NCBI RefSeq assembly: GCF_002960625.1
Contig: NZ_POJH01000017.1
Span: 87,299 to 151,298 of the forward strand
DNA: 64,000 nucleotides
Source: Streptococcus suis
GTDB lineage: Bacteria; Bacillota; Bacilli; Lactobacillales; Streptococcaceae
Reading direction: 5' to 3'
Shown here: positions 9,381-18,114 of the stretch, one piece after another
Position numbering within the stretch: position 1 is the stretch's first letter
How the letters are laid out: every line of letters starts with the position of its first letter
Position numbers and translations under genes: made by a program
Notes under the pieces: generated by a model
What the model saw: only the letters and a program-made list of their open reading frames with translations
What the model was told of the DNA's origin: nothing
Database searches by the model: none

Positions 9381-9545
9381 GATCAGACGTTGTTGGCTTG
9401 ATGTGATGAGTGTAAAGCTCCAGTGGAGCTTTACAGCCTGCTCCCTTAAAACAAGAGAGGAGCGGAGTTCTATCTTCGGCTTGCTGACACGAACTCCATT
9501 CGTTTCATCTCCAAGCTTCAACTATCTCCCAGAGCTAACCTTTCC

Positions 9546-9574
9546 AACTTCCTGTATCAGCAGGAAGTTTTTTT
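9546..9574 (+). terminator. Terminator before pepS
   Basis: AACTTCCTG, loop TATCAG, CAGGAAGTT, then a T run: closes transcripts coming from the nitroreductase and repeat region. Confidence 0.85.
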
Positions 9575-9603
9575 GTCAGTCCAGCTTCAAAATATGATAC
9601 AAT
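9573..9603 (+). promoter_or_regulatory. Promoter of pepS
   Basis: TTGTCA at 9573-9578 and TACAAT at 9598-9603 with a long 19-bp spacer, helped by an extended -10 (TGA directly before TACAAT). Confidence 0.6.
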
Positions 9604-9634
9604 AATCTAGTATTACATTTCAAAGGAGAAAAAG

Positions 9635-10876
9635 ATGGTATTACCAAATTTTAAAGAAAATCTCGCTAAATATGCCAAACTCTTGGTATCAACAGGTATC
9701 AATGTGCAGCCAGGTCACACGGTGCAGTTGACGATCGGTGTGGAACAGGCGGAGTTGGCTCGTTTGATTGTCAAAGAGGCTTATGCGCACGGAGCGGCTG
9801 AAGTCTTGGTCAACTGGTTAGACGATGTGATTGCGCGTGAACGTTTGGTCAATGTCGATGTGGAGCTCTTGGAACAAGTTCATCCACAACGCATCACTGA
9901 AATGAACTACCTTTTGGAGCGCAAGGCAAGCCGTTTGGTGGTCTTGTCTGATGATCCAGGTGCTTACGATGGCGTTGATCCAGAGAAATTGTCTCGCAGC
10001 GCCCGCGCACTTAGCCAGGCTTTGCAACCAATGCGTCAAGCAACGCAAGCCAACAAAGTTAGTTGGACACTTGGTGCAGCCTCTGGTTTGGAGTGGGCCA
10101 AAAAAGTCTTCCCGAATGCAGCGTCTGACGAAGAGGCGGTGGATCTCCTTTGGGACCAAATCTTTAAGACCTGCCGTATCTACGAGGAAGACCCAATCAA
10201 GGCTTGGGAAGAGCACGAGGCACGCTTGGTGGCTAAGGCTAAGGTCCTCAACGATGAGCAGTTTGTCAAATTGCACTACACGGCTCCTGGCACGGATTTG
10301 GTACTCGGTATGCCGAAAAACCACTTGTGGGAAGCGGCTGGTTCGGTCAATGCCCAAGGTGAACACTTTATTGCCAACATGCCAACAGAAGAGGTCTTCA
10401 CAGCACCTGACTACCGTGTGGCAGACGGCTATGTAACATCCACAAAACCACTCAGCTACAACGGTAACATCATCGAAGGCATCAAGGTAACCTTCAAAGA
10501 TGGTGAAATTGTGGATGTAACTGCTGAAAAAGGCGATGAAGTCATGAAGAAGTTGGTCTTTGACAACACTGGTGCGCGTGGTCTTGGTGAAGTTGCCCTT
10601 GTGCCAGACAAGAGCCCGATTTCGCAATCAGGTGTGACCTTCTTCAATACACTCTTTGATGAAAATGCATCAAACCACTTGGCGATTGGGCAAGCCTATG
10701 CCTTTTCTATCGAAGGTGGTACAGAAATGAGCCAAGAAGAGCTCAAAGAAGCAGGCCTTAACCGTTCTGATGTCCATGTGGACTTCATGATTGGCTCTAA
10801 CAAGATGAACATTGACGGTATCCGTGAAGACGGTACTCGTGTGCCAATCTTCCGTGACGGTGAGTGGGCAATCTAA
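9635..10876 (+). CDS. pepS: Aminopeptidase PepS, M29 family
   Basis: A 413-aa cytosolic metallo-aminopeptidase (thermophilic aminopeptidase family M29) that trims peptides from the N-terminus. The N-terminus LPNFKENLAKYAKLLVSTG is typical of streptococcal PepS; metal-ligand regions are the C-terminal GLGEVALVP (about 310), LFDENASNHLAIGQAY (about 340) and DVHVDFMIGS (about 380). AAAGGAG lies 8 bases before the ATG. It is transcribed alone, between the terminator at 9546-9574 and a repeat element. Complete, no oddities. Confidence 0.95.
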   Translation: MVLPNFKENLAKYAKLLVSTGINVQPGHTVQLTIGVEQAELARLIVKEAYAHGAAEVLVNWLDDVIARERLVNVDVELLEQVHPQRITEMNYLLERKASRLVVLSDDPGAYDGVDPEKLSRSARALSQALQPMRQATQANKVSWTLGAASGLEWAKKVFPNAASDEEAVDLLWDQIFKTCRIYEEDPIKAWEEHEARLVAKAKVLNDEQFVKLHYTAPGTDLVLGMPKNHLWEAAGSVNAQGEHFIANMPTEEVFTAPDYRVADGYVTSTKPLSYNGNIIEGIKVTFKDGEIVDVTAEKGDEVMKKLVFDNTGARGLGEVALVPDKSPISQSGVTFFNTLFDENASNHLAIGQAYAFSIEGGTEMSQEELKEAGLNRSDVHVDFMIGSNKMNIDGIREDGTRVPIFRDGEWAI

Positions 10877-10886
10877 TGATATTTGA

Positions 10887-11063
10887 ATGAAACTGGGCAA
10901 AAAGCCCAGGATCACTTCTCAGAGTTCGTATCAACATCTCAGCGCAGTGGTTGATTGGCAGATTTGTTCGTGTTTTGCACTCCAAATCTGACCTAATCAA
11001 CTGTGCGGGGGTGGGAAGACGAACTCTTTTTGACCTAGTCGAGTTCTTTCCCACTCCCATTTT
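10887..11063 (+). repeat. Intergenic repeat R-B, copy 1
   Basis: About 175 bp that recurs in opposite orientation at 24118-24291. It contains imperfect inverted segments such as AGAGTTCGT...ACGAACTCT and GGGGTGGGAAGACGAACTC...GAGTTCTTTCCCACTCCC, so it can fold over most of its length. It fills the pepS-glsB gap and holds no gene. Confidence 0.75.
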
Positions 11064-11084
11064 GTAAATAAGGAGGAATACAGA

Positions 11085-11318
11085 ATGTTATCAAGTATAA
11101 TCGCTGGAGCCATTATTGGCTTGATTGCTGGGGCTTTGACTTCATCAGATGACCGTCGTGGTTGTCTTGGAAATATCATCCTTGGACTTGCAGGTTCATG
11201 GATTGGACAGTTGCTCTTTGGTGATTGGGGTCCACAGTTTGCTGGTATGGCCTTGGTACCGTCAGTCTTTGGAGCAGTATTGCTGGTGGCGATTTTTAGC
11301 AGTTCTAGACGGAACTAA
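11085..11318 (+). CDS. GlsB/YeaQ/YmgE-family small membrane protein, copy 1
   Basis: A 77-aa three-helix membrane protein of the transglycosylase-associated/GlsB family, linked in lactic acid bacteria to stress response; molecular role unknown. Visible: N-terminal glycine-rich helix (SIIAGAIIGLIAGALT), polar SSDDRRG, central helix NIILGLAGSWIGQLLFG, C-terminal helix with FGAVLLVAIF, and basic tail SSRRN. AAGGAGG precedes the ATG. A nearly identical gene lies at 11802-12035; the identity of both stops at the coding borders. Confidence 0.88.
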   Translation: MLSSIIAGAIIGLIAGALTSSDDRRGCLGNIILGLAGSWIGQLLFGDWGPQFAGMALVPSVFGAVLLVAIFSSSRRN

Positions 11319-11391
11319 CTAAAATAATTCTATTATCCGATTTTTTCAGAAAAATGGGATAAATTTACTGGTATGCCGATATTATCAAAAG

Positions 11392-11419
11392 TTGCTTTTT
11401 ATAGCTTTCGTGTTATAAT
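11392..11419 (+). promoter_or_regulatory. Promoter of the putative antitoxin RNA
   Basis: TTGCTT at 11392-11397, 16-bp spacer, TATAAT at 11414-11419. Confidence 0.65.
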
Positions 11420-11425
11420 AGAAAT

Positions 11426-11540
11426 AGAAAAAGGTAGTTGCGCTAACAACCACCTGACGTAGAACCGTTAAAAAGACGGTGGCTCGTAGTTTAGATTTAA
11501 TCCGTCCTACTCGCGCAAAAGTGGGGACGGGTTATTTTTT
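11426..11540 (+). ncRNA. Putative type I antitoxin RNA
   Basis: A promoter-driven stretch of about 115 nt without an open frame that ends in a terminator hairpin (AATCCGTCC...GGGGACGGGTTATTTTTT). It begins with a stable hairpin (AGGTAGTTG/CAACCACCT). Its 3' end converges on, and overlaps by a few bases, the 34-aa toxin frame on the other strand. The layout (convergent RNA and small hydrophobic peptide) is that of Fst/TxpA-like type I systems. Not matched to a named RNA family; transcription is inferred from promoter and terminator only. Confidence 0.6.
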
Positions 11541-11720
11541 GTCATTTTCTTTGAAGATTTTATAGCACAAGCTAACTAGCGCAATGGTAAAGCTACCAAA
11601 AGCTAGAATCGTTTGTACAACTTCAAAAGCTGTCAAAAGAATGCTCCCTCCTTCTGTTAGATTTTGATGAATTGCCCATAGGCATCACCTCACTTTCAGA
11701 AACTCAAGAGCCACCGTCTT
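11473..11720. repeat. 13-bp inverted repeat bracketing the toxin gene
   Basis: AAGACGGTGGCTC at 11473-11485 and its perfect reverse complement at 11708-11720. A toxin mRNA reading past its stop into the antitoxin region would carry both arms and could close into a 5'-3' paired, inactive form, as known for other type I toxin mRNAs. Confidence 0.7.
11532..11636 (-). CDS. Holin-like type I toxin peptide (34 aa)
   Basis: TTG-initiated frame with an excellent ribosome site (AAGGAGGGAG) about 9 bases upstream. The peptide has a short N-terminus (TAFEVVQ), one transmembrane helix (TILAFGSFTIALVSLCY) and a basic tail (KIFKENDKK). This plan, including the ILAFGSF stretch, is that of the putative holin-like toxin family (Hol_Tox) of Firmicutes. 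Convergent with the structured RNA at 11426-11540. The long leader (from about 11736) holds a 13-nt sequence whose inverted copy lies inside the RNA region (11473-11485 and 11708-11720). Too short for standard gene calling. Confidence 0.72.
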   Translation of the reverse strand: MTAFEVVQTILAFGSFTIALVSLCYKIFKENDKK

Positions 11721-11801
11721 CACTTTTCTACTAAATAATTATATTATAAAATGCAAATATGTATTATATTTCTGGTATGCTAAAAACATTCTGGATAGAA
11801 G

Positions 11802-12035
11802 ATGCTAACGAGTATAATCGCTGGAGCCATTATTGGCTTGATTGTTGGGGCTTTGACCTCATCAGATGACCGTCGTGGTTGTCTTGGAAATATCATCCTT
11901 GGACTTGCAGGTTCATGGATTGGACAGTTGCTCTTTGGTGATTGGGGTCCACAGTTTGCTGGTATGGCCTTGGTACCGTCAGTCTTTGGAGCAGTATTGC
12001 TGGTGGCGATTTTTAGCAGTTCTAGACGGAATTAA
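11802..12035 (+). CDS. GlsB/YeaQ/YmgE-family small membrane protein, copy 2
   Basis: A 77-aa near-duplicate of the protein at 11085-11318: differences are L2-region codons, one Ala to Val change (residue 15) and a few silent bases; the rest is identical at DNA level up to the last codon, while the flanks are unrelated. It has a poorer ribosome site (GGATAGAAG) and a different upstream region with an extended -10-like TGGTATGCT at about 11776, so the two copies are probably regulated differently. A terminator follows at 12043-12072. Confidence 0.87.
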   Translation: MLTSIIAGAIIGLIVGALTSSDDRRGCLGNIILGLAGSWIGQLLFGDWGPQFAGMALVPSVFGAVLLVAIFSSSRRN

Positions 12036-12042
12036 ACACCTG

Positions 12043-12072
12043 AACCGTGCTTCAATTGGAGCCCGGTTTTTT
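12043..12072 (+). terminator. Terminator after the second glsB-like gene
   Basis: AACCGTGCT pairs imperfectly with AGCCCGGTT, followed by T6. Confidence 0.75.
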
Positions 12073-12135
12073 GTTGTCTGAATTTATCTGAATTGCGACA
12101 TTATTCGGATTTTTCAGAAAATTTCCATTTTTCTG

Positions 12136-12164
12136 TTGACAAGTGAAAAAAAGTTAGGTATCAT
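12136..12164 (+). promoter_or_regulatory. Promoter of the leu operon
   Basis: TTGACA at 12136-12141, 17-bp spacer, TATCAT at 12159-12164. The transcript then has a leader of about 270 nt. Confidence 0.8.
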
Positions 12165-12224
12165 TGTAAATAATTAAGAACCTGTATTCACACAGGTTCC
12201 AGAACACTGAAAGGAAAAAGTCAA

Positions 12225-12278
12225 ATGAAACCTGTCACTACAAAATTCTTTGCTTTGTTGTTGCGACGGTCGGGCTAG
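12225..12278 (+). CDS. leu operon leader peptide (17 aa)
   Basis: ATG-started frame coding MKPVTTKFFALLLRRSG with three consecutive TTG leucine codons followed by two arginine codons, preceded by AAAGG and by a hairpin at 12178-12199. A run of leucine codons just before a terminator in front of leuA is the hallmark of attenuation: with enough charged Leu-tRNA the ribosome clears the run and the terminator at 12331-12371 forms; a stall lets transcription continue. Too short for the usual gene finders. Confidence 0.82.
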   Translation: MKPVTTKFFALLLRRSG

Positions 12279-12330
12279 TGCTGAAAGAATGCATTAGTCC
12301 TGTTTGGCTTACCAAGCGGGCGCTGTTGAC

Positions 12331-12371
12331 AACATCTCGCGGGTAGGAGTCCTCGAGGTGTTTTCTTTTTT
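12331..12371 (+). terminator. leu attenuator terminator
   Basis: AACATCTCG pairs with CGAGGTGTT (one G-T pair), then TTTTCTTTTTT. It lies 52 bp after the leader peptide stop and 72 bp before leuA. Sequences between the peptide and this stem (12279-12330) are available for a competing antiterminator; I did not resolve that fold. No T-box bulge sequence is seen. Confidence 0.78.
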
Positions 12372-12442
12372 ACTTGGTTTACTTACAAAACTAAGAAAAA
12401 GAACCTAATATTGACGTTAGGGTTATTTAGAAAGGTATTCTT

Positions 12443-14005
12443 ATGCGTGTGATTGAATTTTTAGATACAACTTTGCGGGATGGTGAACAGACGCCGGGTG
12501 TGAATTTTTCCATCAAGGAAAAAGTGAGCATCGCCAAGCAGTTGGAAAAATGGGGGATTTCTGCCATTGAAGCGGGTTTCCCAGCGGCCAGTCCTGATTC
12601 GTTTGAAGCGGTCCGTCAGATTGCAGCGGCGATGACCAAGACGGCTGTGACGGGTTTGGCACGGTCTGTTAAGTCGGACATTGATGCTTGTTATGAGGCT
12701 CTGAAAGATGCCAAGTATCCGCAGATTCATGTTTTCATTGCGACCAGCCCCATTCACCGTGAATTTAAACTTCAAAAGACCAAAGAAGAAATTTTGGCGC
12801 AAATCACTGAACATGTCAGCTATGCCCGTGAGCGTTTTGAGGTGGTGGAGTTCTCGCCAGAGGATGCGACGCGGACGGAGTTGGATTATTTGCTAGAAGT
12901 TGTGCAGACAGCGGTAGATGCAGGTGCGACCTACATCAACATTCCAGATACAGTTGGTTTTACCACTCCACAACACTACGGTGAAATTTTCCGTTATCTG
13001 ACAACTAATGTCAAATCGGACCGTGAGATTATTTTCAGTCCACATTGCCACAATGACCTAGGTATGGCTGTTGCCAATACCCTTTCAGCTATTAAAAACG
13101 GTGCCGGTCGTGTCGAGGGAACTATCAACGGTATCGGTGAGCGAGCAGGAAATGCGGCCCTTGAAGAAGTAGCAGTTGCCCTTGAAATTCGGAAAGATTT
13201 CTATGATGTGACCAGTCCGATTGTTCTAAAGGAAACGCTCAATACTTCGGAATTAGTATCTCGTTTTTCTGGGATTGCCATTCCACGCAATAAGGCGGTA
13301 GTTGGTGGCAATGCCTTCTCTCACGAGTCAGGTATCCACCAAGATGGTGTCTTGAAAAATCCATTGACCTATGAAATCATTACACCTGAGTTGGTAGGGG
13401 TCAAGAAAAATTCTCTGCCACTGGGTAAACTATCTGGTCGCCACGCCTTTGTAGAAAAGCTAAAAGAACTAGACCTGTATTTTGAAGAAAGTGATGTTGC
13501 TAGCTTGTTTGCTCGTTTCAAAAACCTGGCAGACAAGAAGGAAAAAATTACGGATGCGGATATTCGTGCCTTGGTAGCAGGGACAGAAATTAGCAATCGC
13601 GATGGTTTCCAATTTAAAGATTTGCGTTTGGATAGTCAGTCTGACGGCAACATTCAGGCTCAGGTCATCTTTATCAATCAAGATGAGGAAGAAGTGGTTG
13701 TTGCTGAGACTGGTAAGGGTTCGGTTGAAGCTGTATTTAATGCTATTGACCAATTCTTCCAGCAGGAAATCAGCTTGGAACGGTATCATATTGACGCCAT
13801 TACCGATGGGATTGATGCCCAGGCGCGTGTGCTTGTCGCTGTAGAAAACAAGGCAACGGAAACTATCTTCAATGCCTCTGGTATTGACTTTGACGTACTG
13901 AAGGCTTCGGCCATTGCCTATATTCATGCCAATGTCATGGTACAGAAAGAAAATAGCGGACAGATAGATAAGAAACTATCAGAGAAAGACTTACCACACA
14001 TCTAG
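12443..14005 (+). CDS. leuA: LeuA, 2-isopropylmalate synthase
   Basis: First committed step of leucine synthesis: acetyl-CoA plus 2-ketoisovalerate to 2-isopropylmalate. 520 aa. The N-terminal TIM barrel opens with [16 protein letters not shown] (residues 6-21); metal ligands follow in [12 protein letters not shown] (about 201) and the [16 protein letters not shown] stretch (about 289); the C-terminal third is the regulatory domain that normally senses leucine. Start ATG follows AGAAAGG. Head of leuABCD, so control is double: attenuation of the operon and expected feedback on the enzyme. Confidence 0.97.
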   Translation: MRVIEFLDTTLRDGEQTPGVNFSIKEKVSIAKQLEKWGISAIEAGFPAASPDSFEAVRQIAAAMTKTAVTGLARSVKSDIDACYEALKDAKYPQIHVFIATSPIHREFKLQKTKEEILAQITEHVSYARERFEVVEFSPEDATRTELDYLLEVVQTAVDAGATYINIPDTVGFTTPQHYGEIFRYLTTNVKSDREIIFSPHCHNDLGMAVANTLSAIKNGAGRVEGTINGIGERAGNAALEEVAVALEIRKDFYDVTSPIVLKETLNTSELVSRFSGIAIPRNKAVVGGNAFSHESGIHQDGVLKNPLTYEIITPELVGVKKNSLPLGKLSGRHAFVEKLKELDLYFEESDVASLFARFKNLADKKEKITDADIRALVAGTEISNRDGFQFKDLRLDSQSDGNIQAQVIFINQDEEEVVVAETGKGSVEAVFNAIDQFFQQEISLERYHIDAITDGIDAQARVLVAVENKATETIFNASGIDFDVLKASAIAYIHANVMVQKENSGQIDKKLSEKDLPHI

Positions 14006-14013
14006 GAGGAAGT

Positions 14014-15066
14014 ATGACGAAAAAAATTGTAGCCCTAGCAGGTGATGGTATTGGACCAGAAATCATGGAGGCAGGCCTAGCAGTCCTTGAGGCTGTGGCT
14101 AGTCAGGTGGGATTTGAGTATGTGGTTGAGGAGAGAGCTTTTGGTGGCGCTGGGATTGATGCTGCTGGCCATCCTTTACCAGATGCTACCTTGCAGGCCT
14201 GCCGAAAGGCAGATGCGATTTTGTTGGCAGCTATCGGTAGCCCTCAGTATGACAATGCGGCTGTCCGTCCAGAACAAGGCCTGCTTCAACTTCGTAAGGA
14301 ATTGGGTCTTTTTGCCAATATCCGTCCTGTTAAGATTTTTGATAGTTTGAAAGACTATTCTCCACTGAAAGCGGAGCACTTGGATGGTGTGGATTTGGTC
14401 ATGGTAAGGGAGCTGACAGGTGGGATTTATTTTGGGGAGCATGTCCTTGAAACTGACCAAGCCAGCGATAGCAATACCTATCAGGCAGAAGAGATTGAAC
14501 GGGTTGTCCGCTCTGCCTTTGACCTAGCCCAAAAAAGACGGAAAAAAGTCACCAGCATTGATAAGCAAAATGTGCTGGCGACGTCAAAATTGTGGCGGAA
14601 GGTGGCGGAAGAGGTGGCCAAGGACTACCCCGATGTGACCTTGGAGCACCAGTTGGTGGATAGCGCAGCCATGCTCTTGATTACGGATCCTAGTCGGTTT
14701 GATGTCTTGGTGACGGAAAATCTCTTCGGTGATATTTTGTCGGATGAGGCGTCTGTCTTGACTGGGACCTTAGGGGTTTTGCCTTCTGCTAGTCATGCGG
14801 TGGCAGGTCCTAGTCTTTATGAACCTATCCACGGTTCGGCACCCGATATTGCAGGTCAGGGCATTGCCAATCCGGTCAGTATGATTCTATCTGTTGCCAT
14901 GATGCTGGAAGAAAGTTTTGCTTTGGTCCAAGCAGGTCAGACCATTCGTCAAGCTGTTGAAGCGGTCTTTGCACAAGGTGTTTTCACCAAAGACTTAGGT
15001 GGTATCGCCTCTACCAAAGAAATGACAGCGGCCATTATTGCCCAGATTGAAAGGAGGTCACCATGA
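14014..15066 (+). CDS. leuB: LeuB, 3-isopropylmalate dehydrogenase
   Basis: NAD-dependent oxidative decarboxylation of 3-isopropylmalate. 350 aa, normal length. Motifs: GDGIGPEIM (residues 10-18), substrate-binding [12 protein letters not shown] (about 93-104), the [13 protein letters not shown] segment (about 130) that distinguishes isopropylmalate from isocitrate enzymes, the catalytic Lys in TSIDKQNVL, metal Asp residues in [10 protein letters not shown], and the NAD-binding [15 protein letters not shown]. Eight bases after leuA with AGGAGGAA; its stop overlaps the leuC start as ATGA. Confidence 0.97.
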   Translation: MTKKIVALAGDGIGPEIMEAGLAVLEAVASQVGFEYVVEERAFGGAGIDAAGHPLPDATLQACRKADAILLAAIGSPQYDNAAVRPEQGLLQLRKELGLFANIRPVKIFDSLKDYSPLKAEHLDGVDLVMVRELTGGIYFGEHVLETDQASDSNTYQAEEIERVVRSAFDLAQKRRKKVTSIDKQNVLATSKLWRKVAEEVAKDYPDVTLEHQLVDSAAMLLITDPSRFDVLVTENLFGDILSDEASVLTGTLGVLPSASHAVAGPSLYEPIHGSAPDIAGQGIANPVSMILSVAMMLEESFALVQAGQTIRQAVEAVFAQGVFTKDLGGIASTKEMTAAIIAQIERRSP

Positions 15067-16454
15067 GTGGCAAATCTATTTTTGATAAGCTCTGGGACCG
15101 CCATGTGATTACAGGGCAGGAAGGTCAGCCCCAGCTCCTCTATGTGGACCAGCATTATATCCATGAGGTGACCAGTCCCCAGGCCTTTCAAGGATTGAGG
15201 GATACAGGGCGACCTGTTCGGCGGCCAGACTTGACCTTTGCGACTTTTGACCACAACGTACCAACCGTCGATATTCACAATATCCGTGATGTCATTTCTA
15301 AGGCTCAGATGGATGCCTTGGCGAAGAATATAGAAGATTTCGACATTCCTCACGCAGCCCACGGTTCGGAACATCAGGGCATTGTCCACATGGTTGGACC
15401 AGAAACAGGCAGAACCCAGCCAGGAAAGTTCATTGTATGCGGAGATAGTCATACGGCAACCCACGGAGCTTTCGGCGCCATTGCCTTTGGGATTGGTACT
15501 TCTGAAGTGGAGCACGTTCTCGCTACCCAAACAATCTGGCAGGTCAAACCTAAGCGACTCCTAGTGGAGTTTGTCGGTCAGGCCCAAGCAGGTGTCTATG
15601 CCAAGGACTTTATCCTGGCTCTGATTGCCCGCTACGGCGTGGATTGTGGGTTGGGTCACGTGGTGGAATTTGCTGGTCCAGTTATCAACAGCCTCAGGAT
15701 GGAAGAGAGGATGACCATTTGCAATATGTCCATTGAGTTCGGCTCTAAGATGGGCATTATGGCTCCAGACCAGACCACTTTTGACTACCTGCGAGGTCGT
15801 GAGTGTGCACCAGCGGACTTTGAGGCGGCGGTGGCAGACTGGAAGGAGCTCTACTCAGATGCCAACACCGTCTATGACAAGCATCTAGTCCTTGATGTGT
15901 CAGACTTGGCACCGATGGTCACTTGGGGAACCACCCCTGCTATGGGGGTTAGCTTTGACGAAACCTTCCCAGCCATCCGTGACCACAATGACGAGCGGGC
16001 CTATGCTTACATGGACTTGGCTCCTGGGCAAAAGGCTGCGGACATTCCCGTTGGCTATGTCTTCCTAGGCTCTTGTACCAATGCTCGCCTCAGCGATTTG
16101 CAGCTGGCAGCTAGGATTGTTAAGGGGCGGAAAATAGCAGAGCAGGTTACGGCCATTGTCGTTCCAGGTAGTCGCCCTGTCAAGCGAGCTGCAGAAAAGC
16201 TTGGGCTAGACAAAATTTTCATGGAGGCAGGCTTTGAATGGCGAGATCCAGGTTGCTCCATGTGTCTGGGTATGAATCCAGACAAGGTGCCTGCAGGTGT
16301 CCACTGCGCCTCTACAAGTAATCGAAACTTTGAAGACCGACAGGGCTTTGGGGCCAAGACCCACTTGTGCAGTCCTGCCATGGCTGCCGCAGCTGCGCTT
16401 TATGGACGATTTGTCGACACTAGACAGCTAGAAATTCTCAAGGAGGGAGTTTAA
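15063..16454 (+). CDS. leuC: LeuC, isopropylmalate isomerase large subunit
   Basis: Aconitase-type 4Fe-4S subunit that with LeuD converts 2- to 3-isopropylmalate. 463 aa. Substrate residues lie in [14 protein letters not shown] (about 127), and the cluster cysteines in [11 protein letters not shown] (about 336) and [15 protein letters not shown] (about 399). Translationally coupled on both sides: starts inside the leuB stop, stops at the leuD start (TAATG). Needs LeuD for function and iron-sulphur assembly. Confidence 0.97.
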   Translation: MSGKSIFDKLWDRHVITGQEGQPQLLYVDQHYIHEVTSPQAFQGLRDTGRPVRRPDLTFATFDHNVPTVDIHNIRDVISKAQMDALAKNIEDFDIPHAAHGSEHQGIVHMVGPETGRTQPGKFIVCGDSHTATHGAFGAIAFGIGTSEVEHVLATQTIWQVKPKRLLVEFVGQAQAGVYAKDFILALIARYGVDCGLGHVVEFAGPVINSLRMEERMTICNMSIEFGSKMGIMAPDQTTFDYLRGRECAPADFEAAVADWKELYSDANTVYDKHLVLDVSDLAPMVTWGTTPAMGVSFDETFPAIRDHNDERAYAYMDLAPGQKAADIPVGYVFLGSCTNARLSDLQLAARIVKGRKIAEQVTAIVVPGSRPVKRAAEKLGLDKIFMEAGFEWRDPGCSMCLGMNPDKVPAGVHCASTSNRNFEDRQGFGAKTHLCSPAMAAAAALYGRFVDTRQLEILKEGV

Positions 16455-17047
16455 TGCACCAATTTACCACATGGACAGGAACGACCGTTCCGCTCATGAA
16501 TGATAATATTGATACTGACCAGCTCCTGCCCAAGCAGTTTCTCAAGCTGATTGACAAAAAGGGCTTTGGCAAGTATCTGCTTTATGCTTGGCAGTATTTG
16601 GATGATAACTACACGGATAATCCTGATTTCATTCTCAATCAGCCTGCCTATCAAGGAGCCAGTATCCTCATATCTGGGGATAACTTCGGAGCAGGTTCTT
16701 CTAGGGAACATGCTGCTTGGGCTCTGGCAGATTATGGCTTCAAGGTCATCATTGCAGGCTCCTTTGGAGATATTCATTACAACAATGATTTGAACAATGG
16801 GATTCTGCCCATTATCCAGCCCAAAGAAGTCAGGGACCAACTGGCTCAGCTGGCTCCAGACCAAGAAATCACGGTTGACTTGGTAGACCAGTTGATACGG
16901 ACGCCTTTTGGGGAATTCCCATTTGACATCGAACAGGATTGGAAACACAAGTTGCTCAATGGCTTGGATGATATTGGTATTACATTACAGTATCAGGATT
17001 TGATTGCTGAGTATGAACTGAATAGACCAAGCTACTGGCAAAACTAG
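16454..17047 (+). CDS. leuD: LeuD, isopropylmalate isomerase small subunit
   Basis: Swivelling small subunit partner of LeuC, 197 aa. The [14 protein letters not shown] motif (about residues 14-27) and [17 protein letters not shown] (about 75-91) are the family signatures for substrate binding. Last gene of leuABCD. Its TAG stop touches the left end of an R-A repeat (17048), the same arrangement as for the nitroreductase at 8843, so the repeat may form the 3' end of the operon transcript. Confidence 0.97.
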   Translation: MHQFTTWTGTTVPLMNDNIDTDQLLPKQFLKLIDKKGFGKYLLYAWQYLDDNYTDNPDFILNQPAYQGASILISGDNFGAGSSREHAAWALADYGFKVIIAGSFGDIHYNNDLNNGILPIIQPKEVRDQLAQLAPDQEITVDLVDQLIRTPFGEFPFDIEQDWKHKLLNGLDDIGITLQYQDLIAEYELNRPSYWQN

Positions 17048-17150
17048 AGTCTTCCATTTTATCTTTTATTACTGCGTTAACTCGCTTTGCCGTACTTTAG
17101 TACTGTCTGCAGCTCGTTGCCTAGTACTAAAAGCAAACTGAAAGACTCCT
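17048..17150. repeat. Intergenic repeat R-A, copy 3 (short form)
   Basis: Left end AGTCTTCCATTTTATCTTTTATTAC and right end AGTACTAAAAGCAAACTGAAAGACT can pair. Compared with copy 1 the outermost bases differ on both sides but remain complementary. It lacks the middle hairpin module of copies 1 and 4. Together with the next 60 bp it fills the gap to the YrdC-family gene. Confidence 0.7.
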
Positions 17151-17213
17151 ACGAAATATGAAGAAAACAAGCAGGTCGCTCTGCTATGAAACAAAAGAAA
17201 AGAGGAAATGATT

Positions 17214-17999
17214 ATGACGAAACAAATTCACTGGGATGGCACACTTTCACAAGAAGGTCTTGAGATTATCAAGGGTGAGGGAGGCGTGATTGTTTGCCCG
17301 ACTAAGGTTGGTTACATCATCATGACTGCAGACAAGGCTGGCTTGGAGCGGAAGTTTGACGCTAAAGAGCGTAAGCGTAATAAGCCGGGCGTGGTCCTTT
17401 GTGGTAGCATGGAGGAGCTTCGTGAGTTGGCTCAGTTGACTCCTGAGATTGATGCCTTCTACCAAAAACATTGGGATGAGGACATTTTGTTGGGTTGTAT
17501 CCTGCCTTGGAAACCAGAGGCTTATGCCAAGTTGCAGGCTTATGGGGACGGTCGTGAAGAGTTGATGACTGATGTGCGTGGGACTTCGTGCTTTGTTATC
17601 AAGTTTGGTGTGGCTGGCGAGCAGATTGCTAAGGAAATGTGGGAAAAAGAAGGTCGTATGGTCTACGCTTCATCTGCTAACCCATCAGGTAAGGGAAATC
17701 GTGGTAAGGTAGAAGGTATCGGTGAGCGTATCGCGTCTAAGGTAGACTTGATTATCGAGGCGGACGACTATGTGGCATCTATCCAACCAGACAAGACCAT
17801 CGAAACCCGCTATGAGCAAGGGGTTATGGTGTCCATGGTAGACAAAGATGGTAAACTTATTCCAGAACAAGGTGCAGATAGTCGTTCTATCAGCCCATGC
17901 CCAGTTGTCATCCGTAAGGGTCTGGACATCGATAAAATCATGATGCACTTGTCAGACCACTTCAACTCTTGGGACTATAGACAAGGGGAATACTATTAA
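17214..17999 (+). CDS. Sua5/YciO/YrdC-family protein
   Basis: A 261-aa protein with the YrdC double-stranded RNA/nucleotide binding fold; the GVIVCPTKVGYIIM segment (about 26-39), KRNKPGVVLC (about 62) and SSANPSGKGNRG (about 154) correspond to the conserved threonine, ATP/bicarbonate-binding regions of threonylcarbamoyl-AMP synthases. It is probably a diverged relative (YciO/YwlC-like), not necessarily the tRNA t6A enzyme. The ATG at 17208 is too close to GAGG; the ATG at 17214 has correct spacing. Terminator at 18015-18036. Confidence 0.8.
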   Translation: MTKQIHWDGTLSQEGLEIIKGEGGVIVCPTKVGYIIMTADKAGLERKFDAKERKRNKPGVVLCGSMEELRELAQLTPEIDAFYQKHWDEDILLGCILPWKPEAYAKLQAYGDGREELMTDVRGTSCFVIKFGVAGEQIAKEMWEKEGRMVYASSANPSGKGNRGKVEGIGERIASKVDLIIEADDYVASIQPDKTIETRYEQGVMVSMVDKDGKLIPEQGADSRSISPCPVVIRKGLDIDKIMMHLSDHFNSWDYRQGEYY

Positions 18000-18014
18000 G
18001 ATAATGTAGAACGA

Positions 18015-18037
18015 ACGATCCGAAAGGGTCGTTTTTT
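18015..18037 (+). terminator. Terminator after the YrdC-family gene
   Basis: ACGATCC, loop GAAA, GGGTCGT, then T5. Nearly the same hairpin ends the relBE (18620) and secreted-protein (20693) transcripts. Confidence 0.88.
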
Positions 18038-18059
18038 GCTCTAATCTATATAGTATTGG

Positions 18060-18088
18060 TTTACAATTTTTGCAAAATGTGTTACAAT
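18060..18088 (+). promoter_or_regulatory. relBE promoter
   Basis: TTTACA at 18060-18065, 17-bp spacer, TACAAT at 18083-18088. Confidence 0.75.
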
Positions 18089-18096
18089 GTAACACA
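18078..18096. promoter_or_regulatory. relBE operator
   Basis: Perfect palindrome TGTGTTAC-AAT-GTAACACA covering the -10 box; the expected binding site for the antitoxin or the antitoxin-toxin complex (autoregulation). Confidence 0.75.
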
Positions 18097-18114
18097 AAGA
18101 AGCGAGGTAAGATG

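Noticed and set aside
9133..9597. Two frames of 60-64 aa between nitroreductase and pepS
   Set aside because: They lie entirely in repeat elements and lack ribosome sites.
9818..10627. 269-aa minus-strand frame inside pepS
   Set aside because: Antisense shadow of a well conserved gene.
12165..12442. T-box riboswitch in front of leuA
   Set aside because: No T-box consensus or specifier loop seen; a translated leucine-rich leader explains the region better.
18070..18114. Longer RelB start at 18070
   Set aside because: It would begin inside the promoter and operator; GCGAGG points to 18112/18115.
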